Shown piece by piece: positions 1 through 7,300 of a stretch of 16,246 nt of DNA. The position numbers and the translations under genes were made by a program. Origin of the DNA: CAZWDL01 sp964632995 (GTDB taxonomy: Bacteria; Bacteroidota; Bacteroidia; Chitinophagales; Saprospiraceae); assembly GCA_964632995.1 (NCBI GenBank), contig CAZWDL010000144.1, positions 1 to 16,246 of the forward strand, read 5' to 3'. A model generated the notes under the pieces. That model was not told the DNA's origin and searched no databases. It saw only the letters and a list, made by a program, of their open reading frames with translations. How positions within the stretch are numbered: position 1 is the stretch's first letter; each line of letters starts with the position of its first letter.

Positions 1-1024
1 AGGCGGCGTTGGGCGGCGCGGCGGCTTCCATGGCGGACCAGTCGGCTACATGGCCGGCGATGCCGATAAGCACCGGCGGAATGGCTGCCAGCAGACAGAC
101 GAAGCCCGCCAGGATGCTGAGCCGCTGCGCCGTGACGCCGTCTTTGGCAGCCAGTACCCGCTGGAAGTAGACCTGCCAGGGGATGCCGCCGAAGGTGAGC
201 AGCAGAGCGTAATCCCACCAGTTCCAATAGTAGCTGCCCAGGGCTTCGCGGGAGGGGAGCAGGGTGGCGGCGGCGCCGTAAGTAGCTTCGTACTTGCCCC
301 AGGCTGCCTCCCAGCCGCCCACCTGATCCATGGCGTAGGGGACGACCAGAAAAAGCCCGATGAGCAGGAGTAGCAGTTGTACGAAATCCGTCAGCGCTAC
401 GGCCCATAACCCACCAAGCGCGGTATAGGCGATGGCGATGCCTGCTGACAGAACAATAGCTGTCGTGGTGTCCAGTCCGACAATGGCGCCGAAAGTAGTG
501 CCCAAGGCCGTCAGGATGGCGGCCGTCCAGAAAATTTCGCCCGACAGGGCGGGCAGGAACAACAGCGCGGCCATGCGTTTGCCGAAGCGCTGCTCCAGCG
601 GGTCGAGCATGGTCTTGAAGCGGTAGCGCCGCATCTTTTTGGCAAAAAACAAACCGCCGATGATCAGGCTGAAGGCATAGCCCCAGGGCGCCTGTACCCA
701 CACCAATCCGGAGGCGGCCGTGTATTCCGCCGTGCCGTTGATGTAGCCGCCGCCTACCCAGGTGGCGCTCATGGTGAAGATGGCGATACCCAGCGGCAGC
801 GCCCGACCGGCAAGCATCACATCTGCATCGTCGCCGTAACCCCGACGCGTTGCGGCATAAGCCCCTACGAGAAAGATCAGTGCATAGAAGATCATCATGG
901 AAAAATAGGCCGACCAATCTACCGCCTCTTTTGTGAAGTAGCGCAGGAACAAGCCGATCAGGGCCAGAATAATCATCAGTAATAGGGTGGGCCGGAGAAT
1001 GCGCCGCTGAACTTCCTTCGACAT
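1..1024 (-). CDS. Sodium:solute symporter, high-affinity choline transporter (CHT/SLC5A7)-like, 3' end cut by window edge
   Basis: This is an inner-membrane Na+-coupled transporter of the SSS family, most likely for choline. The reverse strand reads open from an ATG at 1022-1024 to the window edge, giving 341 residues without a stop. Several stretches are hallmarks of the animal CHT1 branch rather than of proline or pantothenate symporters: SATWVGGGYINGTAE near residue 86, a GGLFFAKKMR stretch near 123, MLDPLEQRFGKRM near 139, and FGGIPWQVYFQRVL near 278. Hydrophobic segments alternate throughout, at about 12-28, 40-58, 75-92, 110-128, 152-180, 186-208, 212-230, 270-284 and 303-325. Family members are usually 500-600 residues, so roughly 40% is missing. 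An upstream ATG at 1043 is out of frame. The gene is divergent from the M28 peptidase, and a phosphatidylcholine synthase lies 2 kb away, which supports choline as substrate. Family is certain; the substrate is inferred from motif similarity and context. Confidence 0.88.
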   Translation of the reverse strand, partial: MSKEVQRRILRPTLLLMIILALIGLFLRYFTKEAVDWSAYFSMMIFYALIFLVGAYAATRRGYGDDADVMLAGRALPLGIAIFTMSATWVGGGYINGTAEYTAASGLVWVQAPWGYAFSLIIGGLFFAKKMRRYRFKTMLDPLEQRFGKRMAALLFLPALSGEIFWTAAILTALGTTFGAIVGLDTTTAIVLSAGIAIAYTALGGLWAVALTDFVQLLLLLIGLFLVVPYAMDQVGGWEAAWGKYEATYGAAATLLPSREALGSYYWNWWDYALLLTFGGIPWQVYFQRVLAAKDGVTAQRLSILAGFVCLLAAIPPVLIGIAGHVADWSAMEAAAPPNAA

Positions 1025-1084
1025 AGGAGCGTTTGCTTTTCATGGCAAATTTGAGCAAAAGATAATAGAAAAGCGAAATCTTTC

Positions 1085-1092
1085 TAATTTTG
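1085..1092 (+). promoter_or_regulatory. Possible Bacteroidota -7 element upstream of the M28 peptidase
   Basis: TAATTTTG fits the Bacteroidota -7 consensus TAnnTTTG. It lies about 77 bases before the preferred peptidase start at 1169. A TTTG at 1050-1053 is too far upstream (31 bases between the two) to be a good -33 element, so the call is weak. Confidence 0.3.
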
Positions 1093-1103
1093 TGGGGCGC
1101 AAA

Positions 1104-1135
1104 GCGCATGGCGCTCCGCGCAGCATGCCATGCGC
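1104..1135. repeat. Hairpin (9-bp perfect inverted repeat) in the peptidase leader
   Basis: GCGCATGGC at 1104-1112 and GCCATGCGC at 1127-1135 can pair across a 14-base loop. The upstream in-frame ATG at 1130 sits in the right arm, which makes it an unlikely start codon and favours the ATG at 1169. Confidence 0.5.
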
Positions 1136-1168
1136 CGTGCGCCATTTTTTCATAAAAAATCGACTGTT

Positions 1169-2782
1169 ATGACCATCCTTCGCCATAGCCTGTGGCTTCT
1201 TCTTACTTTAATCTCCCTTCAAACGGGGTTCACGCAGGCCGCCGAACCCGCAGCGGTCGCCAATCCCATATACCTGGAGGCCGATCCCGGCATTCTGGAG
1301 CAGTACATGGAAACCATTACCCCTGCCGATTTGAAGGAACATTTATATATCCTGGCTTCGGATGAATACGAAGGTCGCGAGACCGGCGAACTCGGCCAGA
1401 AACTGGCTGCCGAATACATCGCCCGCCATTTCTTTGAGCATGGATTTGAGGGGCCGGTGAAAGACAACTTCAATCCTTATTTCCAGCCGGTAGCGTTGCA
1501 AACGGTAAAAGTGGGCAATGTGCAGCTGTCTTCTCCGAATCACGAACTGGTGCTTGATGAAGAGTTTATGCCGCTCGGCCGTTTTGACGCGGACTTGTCC
1601 GGGGTGGAGCTGGTTTTTGGAGGCTACGGCCTGGATACCGAGAAGTACAGCGATCTGGAAGACCTGGATGTGGAAGGCAAAGGCGTCGTAATTATCGATG
1701 GCCTGCCGAAGGATAAGAAAGGGAAGGAGATCGTGGAGGAGGCCCCTCGCATTTCCGATCGCGGCGCCAACCTGTTTCGCAAGGGCGCCAAAGTGGTCAT
1801 CATCACCTTCCCCTCCCAGGAAGAGTATCGTTCCAAGTCGGGCTTTTTGAGCCGCTATAGCCGTGCTTCGTTATCACTGCAGGAAACGGAATCCACCGTT
1901 CGCCGTTCGCCCAATACCGCCTATTTCGTGGCTCCCGACGCTGTCGCTCAGCTCTTTGGCATAGAGCCGGCGGAATACTACGAGACCATCGAGAAGGCCG
2001 GTCGCAAGAAGCAATCGCCGGCGGGGGCCTTCAACACGCAGGTGAATGTCAGCTCGGAAGTGAAAGAGCAGCCGGTGAGTTCAGAAAATGTGCTGGGTTA
2101 CATGGAAGGGACCGATCTGAAAGACGAGCTGGTGGTGATCACCTCCCACTACGATCACGTGGGCGTACTTGGTGGTCAGATCCATAACGGGGCCGATGAC
2201 GACGGCTCGGGAACGGTCGGCGTCCTGGAGATCGCCCAGGCTTTCGCCAAAGCCGCCGAGGCCGGCCACCGCCCCCGTCGCAGCATACTCTTTATGACCG
2301 TGACGGGCGAGGAAAAAGGCCTGCTGGGTTCGCAGTACTACGCCGATTACGATCCCATTTTTCCACTCGAAAATACCGTGGTCAATTTCAACATCGATAT
2401 GATCGGCCGCGGCGATGACGAGCATGCCGACCAGCCGCAGTTCGTCTACATCATCGGCTCCAGCATGCTGTCGACCGATCTGCACAACATCCACGAAAAG
2501 GTGGCCTCAGCTTACGTCGATGACCTGATGCTCGACTATAAGTACAATACCAAGGACGATCCGCAGCGCTTCTACTACCGCTCGGATCATTACAACTTCG
2601 CCAAGAACAACATCCCGGTTATCTTCTACTTCAACGGCACCCACGAGGATTACCACCGCCCCGGCGACACGCCCGACAAGATCGACTACGAGACGCTGGC
2701 GCTGCGGGCCAGGCTTATCTTCGCCACCGCCTGGGAAGTAGCCAACCGGGAGGAGCGGCCGGTGGTAGATAAGGCGGAGTAG
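1169..2782 (+). CDS. Exported M28-family zinc aminopeptidase
   Basis: This is a predicted exported metallopeptidase that removes N-terminal residues from peptides using two zinc ions. I chose the ATG at 1169 (537 residues) over the in-frame ATG at 1130, because the protein then opens with a textbook signal peptide: MTILRHS, a Leu-rich core, and a likely cleavage after TQA near residue 24. A PA-like region follows around residues 130-250 (GGYGL...GKGVVIIDG). The M28 domain has all expected metal ligands and the catalytic acid: H327 in SHYDH, D344 in GADDDGSG, the pair E381-E382 in GEEKGLLGS, D410 in NIDMIGRGD, and H496 in YHRPGDT. Length is normal for PA-containing M28 enzymes of Bacteroidota. 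It is divergent from the choline transporter. The substrate cannot be told from sequence. Confidence 0.92.
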   Translation: MTILRHSLWLLLTLISLQTGFTQAAEPAAVANPIYLEADPGILEQYMETITPADLKEHLYILASDEYEGRETGELGQKLAAEYIARHFFEHGFEGPVKDNFNPYFQPVALQTVKVGNVQLSSPNHELVLDEEFMPLGRFDADLSGVELVFGGYGLDTEKYSDLEDLDVEGKGVVIIDGLPKDKKGKEIVEEAPRISDRGANLFRKGAKVVIITFPSQEEYRSKSGFLSRYSRASLSLQETESTVRRSPNTAYFVAPDAVAQLFGIEPAEYYETIEKAGRKKQSPAGAFNTQVNVSSEVKEQPVSSENVLGYMEGTDLKDELVVITSHYDHVGVLGGQIHNGADDDGSGTVGVLEIAQAFAKAAEAGHRPRRSILFMTVTGEEKGLLGSQYYADYDPIFPLENTVVNFNIDMIGRGDDEHADQPQFVYIIGSSMLSTDLHNIHEKVASAYVDDLMLDYKYNTKDDPQRFYYRSDHYNFAKNNIPVIFYFNGTHEDYHRPGDTPDKIDYETLALRARLIFATAWEVANREERPVVDKAE

Positions 2783-2798
2783 GCGACTGACAAGAGCC

Positions 2799-2879
2799 GG
2801 GCTGCCGGGCAGAAAATAATCCATGCGCAGATCCTGGCCCTGGCCGAACTNNNNNNNNNNGGGCTGCCGGGCAGAAAAT
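2799..2879. repeat. 19-bp direct repeat flanking the scaffold gap
   Basis: The same 19 bases, beginning GGGCTGCCGGGCAG and ending AAAAT, occur at 2799-2817 and 2861-2879, on either side of the N run. Each copy contains the palindrome CTGCCGGGCAG. The arrangement suggests either a true repeat that broke the assembly or two contig ends that overlap and were never merged. Confidence 0.75.
2851..2860. other. Scaffold gap (10 N)
   Basis: Ten undetermined bases lie between the M28 peptidase and the pcs gene. The true distance between these genes is therefore unknown, and a lost mobile element or small gene here cannot be excluded. Confidence 0.98.
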
Positions 2880-3014
2880 TTTGAATGAATACCGCCCCAA
2901 GGCTCAACTAAACCGGCCGTTTTGCGCCGCCGGTAGAGCTCCGATTGACGGGGTGACTCAGCGTCACCAGAGTCACCCCGTCAATCTAATGCGCCGGCGG
3001 TATTCATTCAAAAT
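2878..3014. repeat. Nested palindromic element (MITE- or REP-like)
   Basis: Two nested perfect inverted repeats are present. The outer arms are 19 bp, at 2878-2896 and 2996-3014 (left arm starts ATTTTGAATGAATACC). The inner arms are 16 bp, at 2943-2958 (GATTGACGGGGTGACT) and 2971-2986, around a 12-base loop. The whole 137-base unit could fold into a long cruciform or RNA hairpin. Terminal inverted repeats on a non-coding core resemble a miniature inverted-repeat element, but no clear target duplication is visible. A 61-codon open frame crossing it is only the palindrome read through. Confidence 0.7.
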
Positions 3015-3166
3015 GTTGAGTGCATTGCTCTCGGCAGGTGCGGCTTCGCGTTGCGCTTATCCTTGAGGAAAAAACTTTTGCAAGATTTTCACGCTTGTTG
3101 CATACATTGCCTGGCGCTATTTTGCCCTAAGGCAAACCATTTCTTCCACGAAAGCGACGATGATCT

Positions 3167-4048
3167 ATGACCCATCCAGAAGATTCGAATCCCCATCCGA
3201 AGGAACAGCCTGAGCAGGAATCCGGCAACGTGGAAGCGGAAGACCAGAACGCAAGGGATATCTCTTCCGATCCGGGAGTTGAGGAAAATGAAACAGGAAG
3301 AGAGAAAGGTCAAGGAAACGCCGGAGTGGAATCAACCGTTTCTCCCTCCCCTCGGCAGAAGATTGCCGCCTGGCTGGTGCATATCTTTACAGCTACCGGC
3401 ATCGCAGTAGCCCTGCTGGCTTTCATCGCCGTATCGGATCGCGACTGGCGGGAGGTGTACCTATGGCTTTTCGTCGCCCTGCTCATCGACGGGGTAGACG
3501 GGACCCTGGCCCGCAAGGCGCGGGTGACCGAGGTGCTGCCTCAAATGAGCGGCAAGATGGTCGACTCGGTGATCGATTTCACCACTTACGCCATGATTCC
3601 CGCCTTTTTCTTTTATCAGGCGCAGCTGGCGCCGGAAGGCTGGAACTTCCTTTGCGCCGCCGTGATGGTTGTCTCTTCGGCGCTGTACTACGGCAAGGAG
3701 GGTATGATCGCCGATTCGATGCACTTCATCGGCTTCCCTGCGCTTTGGAACGTCTTCGTCTTTTTTGACTTCTTCGTCTTTGACCTGCCGGGCTGGCTGA
3801 ATGCCGCGATGGTTTTCCTCTTCGCAGCATTGCATTTCGCACCCATCAAATTCGCTTATCCCAGCCGGGCCACTCGCTGGCGGGGGCTGACCCTGGCCAT
3901 CTCCATCGCCGCGCTGATTGCAGCGGCGCTGCTGATCTGGGAGTATCCGGCGCGGAGCCCTTTTCTGAAGATTATCGTGGTGGTGGCGGGGGTCTACTTT
4001 GTGGTGCTGGCGATGTGGGAGACGTATGGGGAGGAGGGGGGAGCGTAG
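3167..4048 (+). CDS. pcs: Phosphatidylcholine synthase (CDP-diacylglycerol:choline O-phosphatidyltransferase)
   Basis: The enzyme condenses choline with CDP-diacylglycerol to give phosphatidylcholine and CMP in the inner membrane. It carries the Pcs version of the CDP-alcohol phosphotransferase motif: D111-G112-x2-A115-R116, then 12 residues, then G129-x3-D133-x3-D137. Most other family members have 8 residues in the spacer. The conserved Pcs stretch FIGFPALWNV is seen near residue 187, and a VHIFTATG segment opens the first membrane helix near 71. About eight hydrophobic segments follow, which fits the family. The protein has 293 residues against about 240-250 for typical Pcs. The excess is a hydrophilic, Glu/Asn-rich N-terminal extension of about 62 residues with no obvious domain; no good internal start would remove it. 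The nearby choline transporter fits the role. Confidence 0.92.
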   Translation: MTHPEDSNPHPKEQPEQESGNVEAEDQNARDISSDPGVEENETGREKGQGNAGVESTVSPSPRQKIAAWLVHIFTATGIAVALLAFIAVSDRDWREVYLWLFVALLIDGVDGTLARKARVTEVLPQMSGKMVDSVIDFTTYAMIPAFFFYQAQLAPEGWNFLCAAVMVVSSALYYGKEGMIADSMHFIGFPALWNVFVFFDFFVFDLPGWLNAAMVFLFAALHFAPIKFAYPSRATRWRGLTLAISIAALIAAALLIWEYPARSPFLKIIVVVAGVYFVVLAMWETYGEEGGA

Positions 4049-4051
4049 GTC

Positions 4052-4079
4052 GCGGATGGGCTCACCTCGTCCGCTTTTT
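4052..4079 (+). terminator. Intrinsic terminator after pcs
   Basis: Four bases after the pcs stop, GCGGA (4052-4056) pairs with TCCGC (4070-4074), with weak extension into the loop, followed directly by five T (4075-4079). Its position right after the stop codon supports a real terminator. Confidence 0.65.
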
Positions 4080-4358
4080 AACGGGACTGGAGGGGACTTT
4101 CACATTTCAAATTTTCCTGCTTTTCGGTTTAAAAAAGGCGGAATCGGGAAACAGGAAAACTGGGAAAGGAGAGTTCCTTATGAATAGGTGCCGGTTTGGA
4201 ACAACATGCATCATAATAATTGATACCAGGGCCGAAATCTAACCTCCGATCTTTCGATTTCAATTTCTTTTTTCAGGGAAAGATTTATATTAAATTCCTT
4301 TCGACGAAAATTATATCGGGTAAATCATAAGCGATCATAAGCCATTCCTGTTCTACCT
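4080..4358. other. Intergenic region between the convergent pcs and the giant effector gene
   Basis: No gene is supported here; two short plus-strand frames begin inside pcs and look random. An 8-bp inverted repeat, TTTTCCTG at 4112-4119 and CAGGAAAA at 4152-4159, could form an imperfect hairpin between the convergent genes. ATCATAAGC is repeated at 4324-4332 and 4334-4342. I see no T-tract terminator for the minus-strand cluster. Confidence 0.4.
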
Positions 4359-7300
4359 TCATGAAATGGGCGGATGAGTACTATTACCTGGCGGCGAGTC
4401 CGGTACTTCGTACATCGCAAAATATTGCTGATATATGTTTCCCATCTCCAGCTCCTGGCATATCTCCCTGATCACCTCCAATGGCCATACCGGCCGGTAG
4501 GAGGGGAGAAATTTGCCGTATAACTTTTTTTGGAATTCCTCCGGAAGGTTGCGGATCCACTGCTCCAGTTCTTTGTCGCTGACTAATTCGACTGGCGGAA
4601 GGATGACGGGGCGAGTCCACCAATTATAATCTTCTTTCGGCGGAAAAGAAGGAGGCAATTCATCAAGGAATAGAAACAGCCATACCCGACGGAGGCCTCC
4701 GAAAACTCTTTTATCACTTACGGTTCTGGCTAGTTGATCTGCAAAACCCAGCCAACCGTTGGTGAATTCAGCAATTTTTTCCATTGACAGGCTGCCCTGG
4801 CTTTCCAGCGAAAAGACCAGTTCCTCGTAGGCGTATTCTTTCGAAAGCAACTCCACAAACTCCTCGAGGTCTTCCTTTTTGCTCCTCAGATGCAGCTGGT
4901 TGAGGACATCCCGGATCAGGACCGTTTCGCTCCATCCGTAAGCCGCCGTTTCGGCCAGGTTTGCCGTGACGAGCCATTCCGGCGGCAGGTCGAATTCCGA
5001 GCAGAGCCGGTCGCGCAGCAAGCCCGGCCCGGCGGCGGGATTGACCGGCGCGATCACCGGAATCACCATCGCCCCGATATCGACTTCTTTTTGCGCCACT
5101 TCCAGCTGAGCGGTGAAGTCGAGCTCAAAGAGGGCCCGGCGGAGCAGGGACCCGTCGGTCTCTACGCTTTCGGTTTCCGCACTGCTCTCCATTGTTTCTG
5201 TTTGAACCGCTTCCTCCTGCGGACGCAGCTTACCGATCACCTGCTCGATCCTACCCCCGATGCCCTTGCCTTTATGGCGGCGGGTATCCTCCCCGGCCCG
5301 GGGATTGTCGTGGATGGCTTCCAGCACGGAAATTGTACGCATTCGCATTTCCGGATCGATTTCGGGGGAATCTTTCTGATTGTCATTTTCAACAATATTT
5401 TCCAGGCCCATCAGCATCCGGTACAGCACGCGCAGCCGCAGGTTGTCGTAATTCAAATCTTCGGTTTGGGAAATCCGGTCCAGATAGCCGAGTAAGGGGC
5501 CGTAGTAGTCGACTTCCGGCTGCGCCTCGATTGCCCTGGCTGCGCCGAAGATGTATCCCTGGAAGAGAGAGGGGCGGAGGCGGTCGACTAGAAAATGGAA
5601 GTCGGGGATGGAAGCGGCTTGGCTTTGGAGTTGATTTCCCAGCCGGTCCATATCACGGACCGACATGTCGCCGTCGAATTGCTCGCAGAGAGTCAGGTAC
5701 TGAAGCGGTGCATCAATAGGTTGCGGCAAATTGACCTCTTCGATGAGCAAACTCAAAGAGAGCGCTTCGGAAAGCAGTCCTTTTTCAAAACAGTAATTAG
5801 CCAGGCTGCTGCCCAACAACCGGGTAACACGATGGATCAAGCCGTAAAGAAATGCGCAGAGGCTGTCCGGCCCATGTTCTGCTTTGTCGGCCTGCACCTG
5901 TTCGGATTGAAGAAGGCGGTGAAGCAACCCGAGCAGCGATTCCTGCTGCCGCTCCGAAATAAGCGGCGTGGATTCCTGCTCATTCCGTTCCAGAATTTTA
6001 TCAAAGGTTTGGGCAAGCTGAGCGAGGATGCTCATTTGCAGTCCGGTGAGCTGATCTTGTTTTAAAATCCGGCTGAGCAGGGATTCCAGTTCCTGGAAAT
6101 GTTCGATGCCGTCCGGATGGGCTTCCAGCGCACAGAGAGCGCCGAAGAGGTATTGCCGGCTCGTATCGGGCTTCAGCCAGGGCACGACAAAATCGATATT
6201 CTTTAGTGCGCCGCCGGCTTTCAGCAAACCTTCCCTGACCGGTTGCAGCTCGCTGTTTGACATTGCCGGATCGAAATGCTCACAGAGCTTCCGGTACCGC
6301 CGTTGTTCTTCGGTGATCATAAACCACCCGATGCCTTCCAGCCCCTCCCGAATCATCTTCATCCCGGCGCCGGCGATCCACTCCGGTTCCAGGAAATTGC
6401 CTTTTTTGCGGTAAAGCGCCATTTCCGGCAATTGGGCGACCGGGTGCCGTTGCCAGTCGCAGTCCCGGATAAGCAAGGGGACGACGGGCAGAAAGCGGGT
6501 TTGTCGCCACTGCCGGATGCGTTCTGTGACGGCCCGGCTCGCTTCGTTTTGAAGCAGGGCATCATCCAGCAGTAATATGATGAAATCGGCTTCGTCGACG
6601 CGGCGGGCTGCAGCTTCGGCGACCTCACTTTCCAGCGCTTGGTATTTCTGAGCAGCTAGTGCCTGCGGATCCGGCGGCTGGTAAATTTCCGGGCGGATAG
6701 GAAAGGACCGGTTTTCCAACAATTCAGCCAGCGCCGCATCGACCGGTTCGGATACCTGGCCGCCAACCGTGAGCACGCGCAGCTCTTTCCGCTGATCCGC
6801 CAGTATTTTTTGTTGCACGGCTTTCATCGGCTCGGCCTCGACCTGCCAGTCTTCTGTAAAGCGGCGCAGCGCTTCCTCCGCGGCGCTTCGGTGTTCCTCG
6901 CCGATGGGACCTTCGTAGTAGCCGGCCTCGCGAAGCAGCTCCTGGATGCGCGGCGCCGGGCTGTAAGCATTGTGGAGGAAGAGGCGCAGGGCAGCGCTTT
7001 CCGCACCAAAAATCTCAGGCAGGCGGGGAGATTTGGATAAAATTACTTCGCGCACTTCCCCGATGAGCTGCTGATAAGTGACGGCGCCGTTTTTGGCGTT
7101 CAGTTTTTCCCTCAGCAATCGGGAAAAGGCGCCGGCTTCTTGTGCTTCGAAGGCTATTGTCTCCGACTTGCCGGCGGTCAGTACGAGGTATTGCTCACTA
7201 TTGGGGGGCAACCAGTTTTCGCCGTTTGTGGCCGTATCCAGGATGAGTACGATGAAAGGATTATTTGTCGCATAATCTTTAATCAACTGCTGAAATTCTT

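Larger units (their letters stand above)
2783..3166. other. Intergenic region between peptidase and pcs
   Basis: Apart from the gap, the 19-bp repeats and the nested palindrome, I find no gene here. A possible promoter for pcs is TTTG at 3077-3080, then 22 bases, then TACATTGC at 3103-3110, an imperfect match to the Bacteroidota TTTG / TAnnTTTG pattern. It would leave a leader of about 50 bases before the start at 3167. Confidence 0.4.

Noticed and set aside
50..626. Two plus-strand frames at the left edge
   Set aside because: They are antisense to the choline transporter gene, whose translation matches the SLC5A7-type family motif by motif.
2881..3066. 61-codon frame over the palindromic element
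   Set aside because: It is made up mostly of the inverted repeats and shows no protein-like features.
4890..6575. Several plus-strand frames of 100-200 codons
   Set aside because: All are antisense to the C-terminal half of the giant protein, with no family features.
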